Source: an uncultured Prevotellaceae bacterium
Lineage (GTDB): Bacteria; Bacteroidota; Bacteroidia; Bacteroidales; Bacteroidaceae
DNA: 64,000 bases
NCBI GenBank assembly: GCA_947168395.1
Contig: CAMVLT010000004.1
Coordinates: 124,001 to 188,000, forward strand
Direction of reading: 5' to 3'
The number at the start of each line of letters is the position of its first letter. Within the stretch, counting starts at the first letter, position 1. A model generated the notes under the pieces. It ran no database searches. It was not told the DNA's origin and worked only from the letters and a program-made list of their open reading frames with translations. The translations under genes and the position numbers were made by a program. Positions 11,201 to 19,007 of the stretch are shown here, piece by piece.

Positions 11201-14200
11201 GGTGATTTCTGTGTACCCGTCTTTATTTGTTTTCACCGTGCTGCCTGTGGCCAGTATGCCGCAGTTATAGATGCGCGTTTTTCCCGTGGCAACACAGGCT
11301 ATAGCTCCTATGGCCGTTTTATTGGCTCCACTAACTGTCAATGAAATGCCGCTACTTATGTTGACGTCGTCGAGGATTACATTCTTGATGGTGGCCCCTT
11401 CGGCGAATGCCACCAAGGGTGCTGGCGGGTTGCTGATGGTGTGCAGCTGTCCATCGATGATGCCCCGGAAGGGCTTTGCCGACGTTCCAAGCGAAGTGAA
11501 GCCTGAGGCGAAGGTGAAGTCAGAGGCGAGGATGTAGTGTCCGTTCATGTCGGTTATCTCGTCAGAACTGTGAATCTCCGTAGGCTTAGGGATAGTCCTC
11601 GGCATCAGGGTCAGCGGCTGTGTTCCCTCATTGTCCGCAGTCTCAGCCGCTGTTGTTGATGCGGCAAAGGCGGTAAACGACGACACCACATGGTCGTGGT
11701 CGAAGCGCGGCATCAGGCGCATATTTCCGTTGGCATCCTTCACCACCATAAAGGTGGCGTTGGTGATGTTGAGGGTGGTCTGGTCGTAACCAGCCGCCGT
11801 CTGCTTAGAGTTCACGTTCTGCAGGTTCACGGCTGTGGACGTTCCTGTCCATTCACCGGCGTCGAGTGCCGACCCGGAAGTGTTGGCGGTGAAGTATCGC
11901 AGGGGATATTTCACGCTCTGTATCTGCACGTTGTAGGGGTCAAAGCCATTCTTGCCGTTCTCAACGTAGGCTGCCTCTGTATCGTCCTTGCTTAATGCAT
12001 CGTTGGTGGCACCCGTCTCGCCGAGATACTTGTAGCCCATCTCGCGGTCGATGTTGAAGTTTGGCCTCAGGTACCACTGCATGTTTTCAGAAATGTTGTC
12101 CATGCTGGCTGGTTCCGTGGTGGTGGTGATTGTCGTGCCATTGTCCGTCTTTGCATAGTAGTCACCCTGCTTCAGCAGATAGGCCGAGGGCGATGTCTCT
12201 GCCTCCGTGGCCGCCCCGGAATAGGTCCTGGTATACACGTCCTCCACTTCGTAAGTGACGTAGAAGTCGGTCTTGTATTTCTTGTCCTGTTCCGAGTAGC
12301 CTGACACATTGTCTTCGGGGGTTGCTGCGAGCGAGCTGGACGTGTATGACACGCGATTAACGACATGCCATTCCACTATATTATTGTTGTTTGGATTGGC
12401 ACTATTCTCATATATCTGTATCTGTGGCTCCGGGGTACTGATGGTGTATTTGTGGTAGCCAGTAGTCTTCACTGCGGTGGGATACCAGTGGTAGCCATTG
12501 GTCTTCACCATCGGGCTATCGTACTTACTTAGACCCGCTGTGTTGACTGTTTGAGAGTTGGTGCCAAAATTGTTATACATCGGTATTCGTGCGATTTCCC
12601 ATCCGTGCTGGTCAAGCAGGATGACTTGTGGCGCAATGTCTACCTCCTCTACGGTGAACTTTCCAGCATTATTGCCTGTGCCCATGTGTATGGTTTGGAA
12701 CCAGTGGTCACCGTTGGCCAAGGTCTTGGTCTTGGCATCTTCCCCCCAGTCAGCAGCATTTGCCCATGCCTGATAGCTGTGCCAGCCCTTTGCTGTCAGG
12801 GTTGAATTGTTCGCAGCAGGGTTCTCTTCCTTAGCAATTGTTTGTACGGTAGGGTTGTTCTTCCAGTACTGTTCAAAGGAGTCGACGATTCGTCGGGAGC
12901 CTTCCACGGGGATAACGGTTTTCATCGTCATACTGCTGATGGAGGTTCCGAGAATCATGTATTCTGTAGGCTGGTCATTTGGCTTATTGTTTGGGTAAGT
13001 CTCATTCTCGTATGCGACACCTGTTATGACTCCAACATCATTATTGGGCTTATAGGTGCGCAGATAGGTGCTACCATGATAATCGGTGCTACCAATCTTA
13101 AGCTTTTGGTCTTGGTTAGACTTGATTACGACATGATAAGGGTCTGGGGTGGCACCAGTACTAATGAATTTCCACAACCAGCGAGTACGGGTGGAGGCAC
13201 CGTTAGCCAACTGCGTGTCCCATTGCTCCTGACCATAGACGTAGAGGTTGAAGTCACCGTTGTTATATGGATAAACGGCTTGCGTGGCAGTAGAAAGAAT
13301 TCCGTCGCTTCCGTCCTCCTGGTTGAAAGTATCACCATCAAGGAATTTCAACATGTAGTTTTTCCCGCCTGTGATGTCGATTTCATTGCCTACGTCGTAG
13401 GTAACGTAGATGTCGCCACCGTCTCCCACGTCGAAGGGGCTGGTGATTTCGGCCGGGGTCGGGTCGTTGAGGGTATATGTGTCACCGCTGACAGTGAAAT
13501 CTCTTAGGGTGTAATAATGATATGCCGACACCAGCGGGCTTATCCACTCGTCGGGCAGCTTCAGCTCGGACTCGGTGCTTGTGATGGCCTCGTTGATGAG
13601 CTTTTTGTTCGACTTGTCGATAATCCAATAGTTTACATTGCTGCTCACCGAGTATGCGCTGACGTCCTTTGTGGTGTAGTCGGGGGTGCCAGTGCCCGTG
13701 GCGGTCATCAGGGTGATGTTCTCGTCGTTTGAGGTGGTGCCGGCCAGTATGAAGGTTGTGCTGCCTATCGTGAGGGTGGGAGGTGTGGAAAAGGCCAGAT
13801 TGCTTCCTGTGCCGAAATTCTTTATTTGCACGGCGTAGGGGTCTCCTCCAATGAATTTCCACAGGTGGTTGGATGTTGTTTTGTTCGCCTCGGTGGATTC
13901 TTGCGCCAGCGTGCCGCCGTTGTCGTAGAGGTAGTCGCCGCCGTCCTTGATGTTGAATGCTCTGGCTCCGCGTAGCTTTAGGTACTTCTCGCTGAGGTGG
14001 GCGGTGGTGTAGGTCACATAGATGTTGGCATCAGCGTCTGGTGTCTCGGTGATTTTGTTCTCGTCGTTAAGCTGGTTTGACGAGTAGGCTTCGCTGAAAG
14101 AGAAGAACGACACATCCTCACCATCCAGATAGGGGCTGCTGATAGTGGCGGGAATGTCGGCGTATTGTGTGAGGCGCTTGCCCTCGGGCTGCTTGACCTC

Positions 14201-15181
14201 GTATTTGATGGCTATGGCGCCGGAGCGGTTCACGATGTGGTAGGTGTAGGTCTGCAACGGCAGAGTGACCACACTGGAAGCCTTACTGTCGCTTGTGCGG
14301 ATGGCAATGGCCTTGATAGCGGTTATGGTCTGAAGGGCTGACTCGGCTATCGCGCTTGAATACTGTGTGCTTGATGCCGTCGGGGTGGTGCTGCCGTCGG
14401 TGGTATAAAAAATATTGGTGCCCGCCGTTCCCGAAGCCATTGTAATATCGCCGGAAGGGCTGAAAGTGAATACCGGGGGGAGGATGGCCTCGTCGAGATG
14501 CCACACAGAATTGCCGTTTGTTGCTTCATAGACACCAACCATGCCTTGCGAATTACGGTCTCCACCCTGGCCATAATATCTGTCGGCATTGTTGCCGGCG
14601 GGGTTGAGGAAACGGTTGCCGTTAGTTAGGCTTATAGGCCGAATATTGACGCCTCCGTTGCTGGTGGTAATGTCGAACTTATATGCATCCCCACTGGGAT
14701 TGGCAATGGTCTGCAGGTGTACGCTCTTTCGTTTTGTCAGGTTGCTGTAGGGCGGTTCGTAGATGAGGTACTTGCCCGTCTGCCAATGCTTGATGTAGTA
14801 GTAACCATCACCCGACGAAATAATTTGCCAGATTGAATTGTTGTCGCGGCTCGTCTTGAAGGTGGTGATGAACGGCTTCTCAGGGTCGCCTTTAGTGAGT
14901 TTGTAGTTGGCCGAGTAGTAGGCATCGTGGTAGTCCGTCTGTTGCGGGTCTTTCGCAGGCACCATGTAGTAGTTGTCGCCTGCAGCGTTTGAGTAGCCTC
15001 CGGCATTGGCGATGAAGTACGTGCCCTCATGACCGTCTTCAGCCCACGCCCCCGTGGCTCCCATGACCATCATCACGAGCAGGAGGAACAGGCTGTGCAG
15101 GTAGTGGCGCCTGTTGTTGTTTCGTATCATTGTAGTTGTCTTATCTTGTCTCATGTTTTTGTCGAGTATATCTTGTGTCAT
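8213..15181 (-). CDS. Giant secreted repeat protein with chitobiase-like and GLUG-like segments
   Basis: 2322 aa; signal peptide (LHSLFLLLVMMVMGATGAWA). PVFTFSPSGDITMASGTAGTNIFYTTDGSTTPT resembles CHB_HEX_C; GLVGYLNGEARVINCYSYANITNGTEVGGIVGHNN is GLUG-like. C-terminus ends inside a VFGGGDQGEVEGSTKVNIE repeat. -7-like box TAGTTTTG (minus) at 15219-15226. Confidence 0.85.
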   Translation of the reverse strand: MTQDILDKNMRQDKTTTMIRNNNRRHYLHSLFLLLVMMVMGATGAWAEDGHEGTYFIANAGGYSNAAGDNYYMVPAKDPQQTDYHDAYYSANYKLTKGDPEKPFITTFKTSRDNNSIWQIISSGDGYYYIKHWQTGKYLIYEPPYSNLTKRKSVHLQTIANPSGDAYKFDITTSNGGVNIRPISLTNGNRFLNPAGNNADRYYGQGGDRNSQGMVGVYEATNGNSVWHLDEAILPPVFTFSPSGDITMASGTAGTNIFYTTDGSTTPTASSTQYSSAIAESALQTITAIKAIAIRTSDSKASSVVTLPLQTYTYHIVNRSGAIAIKYEVKQPEGKRLTQYADIPATISSPYLDGEDVSFFSFSEAYSSNQLNDENKITETPDADANIYVTYTTAHLSEKYLKLRGARAFNIKDGGDYLYDNGGTLAQESTEANKTTSNHLWKFIGGDPYAVQIKNFGTGSNLAFSTPPTLTIGSTTFILAGTTSNDENITLMTATGTGTPDYTTKDVSAYSVSSNVNYWIIDKSNKKLINEAITSTESELKLPDEWISPLVSAYHYYTLRDFTVSGDTYTLNDPTPAEITSPFDVGDGGDIYVTYDVGNEIDITGGKNYMLKFLDGDTFNQEDGSDGILSTATQAVYPYNNGDFNLYVYGQEQWDTQLANGASTRTRWLWKFISTGATPDPYHVVIKSNQDQKLKIGSTDYHGSTYLRTYKPNNDVGVITGVAYENETYPNNKPNDQPTEYMILGTSISSMTMKTVIPVEGSRRIVDSFEQYWKNNPTVQTIAKEENPAANNSTLTAKGWHSYQAWANAADWGEDAKTKTLANGDHWFQTIHMGTGNNAGKFTVEEVDIAPQVILLDQHGWEIARIPMYNNFGTNSQTVNTAGLSKYDSPMVKTNGYHWYPTAVKTTGYHKYTISTPEPQIQIYENSANPNNNNIVEWHVVNRVSYTSSSLAATPEDNVSGYSEQDKKYKTDFYVTYEVEDVYTRTYSGAATEAETSPSAYLLKQGDYYAKTDNGTTITTTTEPASMDNISENMQWYLRPNFNIDREMGYKYLGETGATNDALSKDDTEAAYVENGKNGFDPYNVQIQSVKYPLRYFTANTSGSALDAGEWTGTSTAVNLQNVNSKQTAAGYDQTTLNITNATFMVVKDANGNMRLMPRFDHDHVVSSFTAFAASTTAAETADNEGTQPLTLMPRTIPKPTEIHSSDEITDMNGHYILASDFTFASGFTSLGTSAKPFRGIIDGQLHTISNPPAPLVAFAEGATIKNVILDDVNISSGISLTVSGANKTAIGAIACVATGKTRIYNCGILATGSTVKTNKDGYTEITTCNSSVGGTADYVGGLVGYLNGEARVINCYSYANITNGTEVGGIVGHNNVKTTSSNLKTMVMNCMYYGDIKGGTNKAPIYNGQIITNRGDNSGVGNYNYFYSEAPYVKNREINTANCALMAEGRFLQRFEFFRHLLNSHRELAGWWATDTYSKDEMAKWVLEPSQIGTATPYPILKPAGYYPSVVNIDAENATTQTERNKGGNLGTLTVNIQKGTGGAVYGPPTGAEIITPQLTLNITDKDPEHFNFNYYKVQLPYYNDVGTKNYNGNRVVTGWKIVSITGGTPGTFTASDNWGGYNFADRNCTNKDLYGTNGSNRIFNQGAYWDVPEGVTAITIEPYWARCVYLADPNADKVYNTAMETGYDVPNVGGGTIFTNGSSYSIAGENQVVYTTMGNAIASSGSALFVGVDANSHSVYDYAVVLVGNYHHYYAKSTMEASKSKPYTITSIDLDGDNEPDYSYILRFNDRAETHPVRADFINIPGLGMAQKSTGGTGSYNFGILIPKGWFEGTNTSLFRFTQFEYEHSSRSATDAIIVQGGVMEQWVSNNQKGTSDKIPYIHVGGNVWFKEFHTGCHQDKQIATKHSPISVTGGDYDEFYLTGLYRGDITNKEDNAECYINGGRFGTVCGAAMEGIGKADGADNTGNITWLIQNADIKEFYAGGLNAAKPVTGNLSTTIVDSYVDIFCGGPKFGDMNSRKIVTTTATGCTFGTFFGAGYGGNSYSRYAPSNKNNVTNIDWNEWVRQQYKQEYNATYGGVSTQLSYQFIPMSDNKTNVARIFVDFVKFSLATTRNVTSTLTNCTITGNFYGGGSLGKVAGPVFSTLTNCTVKGNVFGAGFSAQLPNVEVDSIGFRTEPWYYTDFGTYRTGEKGKITTYTWKHANAISVDKDNHILYTTENLDKSNLGSVQGNVTLTIQTEAGKTTTIGTAGKSDTGNVFGGGEESYVINTPATSTTSAIIHTVTVNLKGPGTTNILGNVFGGGDQGEVEGSTKVNIEIED

Positions 15182-15300
15182 ACCTATAATTTTACGTTCA
15201 TATTATATAATACGGTTGCAAAACTAAGCATTTTTGACGAAACTAACAAATTTTTTAATACAAAAATGCCCTTTTATGCTGTTTTCTTGAAATAAAAGTG

Positions 15301-15308
15301 TAACTTTG
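15301..15308 (+). promoter_or_regulatory. Bacteroidetes-type -7 box (TAACTTTG)
   Basis: Matches TAnnTTTG, 31 bp upstream of ATG 15339. Confidence 0.6.
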
Positions 15309-15338
15309 CGGCAAATATCACCAAAAAGAGTTGCCGCT

Positions 15339-15959
15339 ATGCCAAGAAAGAAAACCGGATTCCTGTATGAGGTACACCCGACTCCTGCCAAGGGCAGTGA
15401 CGGGGGAAACATTGTGTATGCCAAGCCTGCCAAGGGGAGGAAACTGAGCATCGAAGCCGTTGATGATTATTGTGCCCGCCACAATTGTCTGAAAAGTGGT
15501 GAGCTGAAACTGGCGATGGAGGAGTTCATGAAGGCCGCCGGTGCCCTGATGGCCGAAGGCTACCGTATTGACACCCCCATCGGCTCGTTTGCGCCGAAGC
15601 TGGCCCTGAAGCGTGAGATTACCAATCCCGACGACGTTGAGGACAGCGACGTGATGCTCGACGGGGTGGAGTACATTCCCGGCAAGCACTGGAACAAGGC
15701 CATCCAGAAGTGGCTTTTCAACGGTTTCAGCCGTGTGGAAAATCCCAACACGCAGGAGCTGATGAATGACAAGGAACGCTTGGAGCAGGCACTAAGGCAG
15801 AATCTGAGGAAGGGGTATGTCACCGCCCGCAGCTTCGCCTTCTATTCCGGTCTGACGCTGTACTCGGCACGTAAGCAGTTGGAGGAATGGACGAAGGGTG
15901 ATACCCCCAAGCTGATGCGGACGAAAATGGGGCAAATGCACATCTATACCGAGATTTAA
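15339..15959 (+). CDS. HU-like (IHF/HU fold) DNA-binding domain protein
   Basis: MPRKKTGFLYEVHPTPAKGSDGGNIVYAKPAKGRKLSIEAVDDYCARHN.. typical of Bacteroidetes HU-related proteins. ORF-track start (15306, TTG) lies in the promoter, so ATG 15339 is preferred. Confidence 0.7.
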   Translation: MPRKKTGFLYEVHPTPAKGSDGGNIVYAKPAKGRKLSIEAVDDYCARHNCLKSGELKLAMEEFMKAAGALMAEGYRIDTPIGSFAPKLALKREITNPDDVEDSDVMLDGVEYIPGKHWNKAIQKWLFNGFSRVENPNTQELMNDKERLEQALRQNLRKGYVTARSFAFYSGLTLYSARKQLEEWTKGDTPKLMRTKMGQMHIYTEI

Positions 15960-16105
15960 TTGGTAAAAACTGTGCCCCTTGTGCCCCCTTTTCGTTTAAC
16001 ATATTGGTTTGTTGATGTTTACGGGGGGCATGTTGGCCTCAAAAGCGTGCCCCCAATGTGCCTCTAAGGTGCCCCCCTCCGATTTTTGCTCGTTGCGTTT
16101 GCGTG

Positions 16106-16193
16106 TACGCGAATGGTCATTTGAGCCTACGCAAACGGTTGTTTGCGCCTACGCGAACGGTTATTTGGGCGTACGCAAACGGTAACAACCCGT
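16106..16193. repeat. 22-bp tandem (iteron-like) array, four units
   Basis: TACGC(G/A)AA(T/C)GGT... units begin at 16106, 16128, 16150 and 16172, exactly 22 bp apart. Confidence 0.8.
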
Positions 16194-16341
16194 AGGTAAA
16201 CTCCCGCTAACCAGGTACCTTAGTACGGGTTATCCCCCGGTGTACACCCATAAAGATGATGCCAGTAATCTACTTAGTCATCTCGACCCGTCAGGTTATG
16301 AGGAACAAAAATCTTCAAAAATCTAATACAAATCTTTCACT

Positions 16342-16412
16342 GTGGACGTATATTATTTGTGTGCGATTTGTGTAGATTTTTGTTCTTTAAGACACTGGGA
16401 CTGAGTGGTTAC
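16342..16412. repeat. 71-bp direct repeat, copy 1
   Basis: GTGGACGTATATTATTTGTGTGCGATTTGTGTAGATTTTTGTTCTTTAAGACACTGGGACTGAGTGGTTAC; near-identical to 16649-16719 (one mismatch seen). Confidence 0.9.
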
Positions 16413-16456
16413 CCGCTTGTATCCGACAGACGGCCTGAAAGGCCAGTAAGCAAATA

Positions 16457-16595
16457 GCCCTGGGCAACGCCCTGGGTATCGAGAGGGTGTTTCTCCATCG
16501 CCCTGAAAGGGCAAAAGCTTTGCTTCCTACTATGGCTTTTGCCCTTTCAGGGCGGGGTTTAAACGTCCTGTTACCCAGGGCGTTGCCCTGGGCTG
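16457..16595. repeat. Nested inverted repeats (long hairpin)
   Basis: AGCCCTGGGCAACGCCCTGGGTA pairs with TACCCAGGGCGTTGCCCTGGGCT (23 bp); inside it CGCCCTGAAAGGGCAAAAGC pairs with GCTTTTGCCCTTTCAGGGCG (20 bp). Confidence 0.85.
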
Positions 16596-16648
16596 ATGGC
16601 TCATTGCCCCTTCGGGGCGTTATCAGATACATGCTGATAATCATATCG

Positions 16649-16719
16649 GTGGACGTATATTATTTGTGTACGATTTGTGTAGATTTTTGTTCTTTAAGAC
16701 ACTGGGACTGAGTGGTTAC
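16649..16719. repeat. 71-bp direct repeat, copy 2
   Basis: See copy 1 at 16342-16412. Confidence 0.9.
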
Positions 16720-16775
16720 TGAGGCCTTAAGGATTTTTTAACGTAGCAAAAACACGGTTCAACGGAAATTATTAG

Positions 16776-16783
16776 TAACTTTG
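16776..16783 (+). promoter_or_regulatory. -7 box TAACTTTG immediately upstream of the VirE-like gene
   Basis: TAnnTTTG ends 6 bp before ATG 16790. Confidence 0.55.
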
Positions 16784-16789
16784 CAAACT

Positions 16790-18880
16790 ATGAAGATAAC
16801 GAAGATTAAGACGACGTTGGGGCAGTTCGGCAGCCCCATCACCTCCGACCTCAGCGACATTGTTGAGAGGATGCGCTCGCCGAAGACCAAAGAAGTGGCC
16901 GACCGTATAGCAGCCATTGCCTTGCAGTCGCGATTAGCCATGCAGCAGGGGGCACCGCGCTACATGCTGAACGATGCCAACCGGCTGCCCTACCTGATGT
17001 TCAGCGCCACCTTCGGCAGCCGTAGCTTGAACAAGCCAGCGGCACTGACGGGGCTGCTGATGCTGAACATACCCTGCCCGCAGGGCACGCAGCAGATAAG
17101 CGAGCTGCGGCGGCGGGTCAGTCAGATACCTTATACGGTGCTCGCCTTTGCCGGCGTGAGCGGCATCACGCTGAAGGTCATCGTGCGCTGCGACTGTCCG
17201 AACCCGGCACCGGCTGACGTCAACGAATACCTCAGCTATCTGCGCGACGCCCATGAGAATGCCGCCCGGCTGTACACCACGCTGGCGATGTGCGACCTGC
17301 TGGTGGAAGAGCAGCGGCTGACCCGTGGCTGCCGCATGAGCTACGACCCGCAGCTATACTACAACCCCGAGGCACAGCCGATGCCTGTGGTGCGCGAGGC
17401 CCGCAATCCGCTGACGGTCTATGAGGGCACCAAGGCCGACGATGAGGGAACCGTCGTGTGGTTTCCTGACGATGCCGCCCGCGAGCGCATAGAGATGGAG
17501 TTCCATACCTGTCTGTCGAAAGCCATCGACGACTGCGGCGACCAGACCGAGCAGTGCCTGCAGACGCTGGCCGACTACTGCCACAAGGCCTGTCTGCAGG
17601 AGGAGGGCTGCGTGGTGCGCACGTTGTGGTGCGCCCGTTTCAAGACCCTCGATGCCAATCTGGTGCGCAAGGTCTTCCGTAATGTCTACAAGAAACCTTA
17701 CAATGGCAAGCCCGTGTCGCAGATGAACGAGAAGGAGCGCATCATGCGCAGCATCGAGGACTTCCTGTCGCGGCGCTACGAACTGCGCTTCAACACCGTG
17801 AAGCAGATGACGGAGTTCCGCCCCAACGACCTGCGCTTCAAGCAGTGGCGCCCATTGACCGAGCGCGAGCTGAAGTCGATTGTTGTCGAGGAGATGAAAG
17901 AAGGTGGCGAGAGCTGGATAAACGACATCCGCACCTACGTCGAGTCGACCCATGTACGGGACTACAACCCCATCCACGAGTTCCTGGCCGGCTGCGGCAA
18001 GTGGGACGGCAAGGCCAATTACATCGAGGACTTCGCCCGCCGGCTGAAGACCGACTACAAGGACTGGCCGAAGTACTTCCACCGCTGGTTCCTGGCCATG
18101 GTGGCACAGGCCCTGAACGTGAACCGCGACTACGGCAACTCGATGGTGCCGCTGCTCATCGGCGAGCAGGGCTACTTGAAGACGCAGTTCTGCAACCATA
18201 TACTGCCGCCCTCGATGCGCGAATACTACATGAAGGACATCAAGATGGACAATGCCGAGCAGGTGGAGCGCGTGCTGGGCCGCATGTGGCTGGTGAACAT
18301 CGACGAGTACGACTCGAAGACGCAGCGCGAGCAGGCGAAAATCAAGCGGCTGCTCACCGAGAAGGACGTCCAAGTGCGCCGCATGCGCAGCGACCAGTAC
18401 ACCATGACCCCGCGCCTATGCTCGTTCATAGCCACCACCAACGACCTGACGCCGCTGCCCTCGGGCGACGGCACTCGCCGCTACCTCTGCATCGAGGTGA
18501 CGGGCAAGGTGGACATGGGCGGACAGATACCCTACAAGCAATTGTACGCGCAGGCCGTGACCGAACTGGACGACCCCGACTGCATCTACTGGTTCACCGA
18601 CGACGACGAGCGGGAGATTCAGCAGCACAACCGACAGTATCAGCAGGAGTCGGCACCCGAACTGGTGCTCACACAGCTCTTTCAGCCAGCCAAGCAGCAC
18701 AAGAAGGAGTTCTTCTGGACGGCTACCGACATCCAGCACGAGCTCGGCAAGCACCTGAAAGCTGCCGACGTGCCCAATCTGGTCAATCTCGGTAATGCTA
18801 TCAAGAAGCTGCGCTGGCAGCGCTTCAAGACCAAAGGCATACGTGGGTATTACCTGAAGCTGATAGCTAACTCAGAATGA
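16790..18880 (+). CDS. BT4734/VirE-N plus VirE/VapE-type P-loop protein (primase-helicase-like)
   Basis: About 696 aa from ATG 16790. N-terminus resembles VirE_N; C-terminal half has VPLLIGEQGYLKTQFCNHILPP (P-loop), VNIDEYDSKTQREQAKIKRLLTEKDVQVRRM and SFIATTNDLTPLPSGDGTRRYLCIEV, as in virulence-associated E proteins. Confidence 0.8.
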   Translation: MKITKIKTTLGQFGSPITSDLSDIVERMRSPKTKEVADRIAAIALQSRLAMQQGAPRYMLNDANRLPYLMFSATFGSRSLNKPAALTGLLMLNIPCPQGTQQISELRRRVSQIPYTVLAFAGVSGITLKVIVRCDCPNPAPADVNEYLSYLRDAHENAARLYTTLAMCDLLVEEQRLTRGCRMSYDPQLYYNPEAQPMPVVREARNPLTVYEGTKADDEGTVVWFPDDAARERIEMEFHTCLSKAIDDCGDQTEQCLQTLADYCHKACLQEEGCVVRTLWCARFKTLDANLVRKVFRNVYKKPYNGKPVSQMNEKERIMRSIEDFLSRRYELRFNTVKQMTEFRPNDLRFKQWRPLTERELKSIVVEEMKEGGESWINDIRTYVESTHVRDYNPIHEFLAGCGKWDGKANYIEDFARRLKTDYKDWPKYFHRWFLAMVAQALNVNRDYGNSMVPLLIGEQGYLKTQFCNHILPPSMREYYMKDIKMDNAEQVERVLGRMWLVNIDEYDSKTQREQAKIKRLLTEKDVQVRRMRSDQYTMTPRLCSFIATTNDLTPLPSGDGTRRYLCIEVTGKVDMGGQIPYKQLYAQAVTELDDPDCIYWFTDDDEREIQQHNRQYQQESAPELVLTQLFQPAKQHKKEFFWTATDIQHELGKHLKAADVPNLVNLGNAIKKLRWQRFKTKGIRGYYLKLIANSE

Positions 18881-18976
18881 AGCATTATTGAGGGGGGACA
18901 ACCTGGGGGCAGGGTAGGGGCACACTTTTACGCCAACATAGCCCCCTCTAATAACCTACATTACAGCATATTATAA

Positions 18977-19006
18977 GAAAAGGGGGCGCGGGGGCGCCCT
19001 CTTTTC
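18977..19006. terminator. Bidirectional intrinsic terminator between convergent genes
   Basis: AAAAGGGGGCGCGGGGGCGCCCTCTTTTC: GC hairpin flanked by A-tract and T-tract, between VirE-like (+) and the giant gene (-). Confidence 0.65.
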
Positions 19007-19007
19007 T

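Noticed and set aside
16100-16200. CRISPR array
   Set aside because: Units are contiguous 22-mers with no variable spacers and no cas genes nearby.
16387-16644. 85-aa ORF MIISMYLITPRRGNEPSAQGNALGN..
   Set aside because: It is a translation of the nested hairpin repeat; no independent coding evidence.
17354-18373. 339-aa minus-strand ORF
   Set aside because: Lies opposite the VirE-like gene, whose motifs are clear; sequence is a typical mirror frame.
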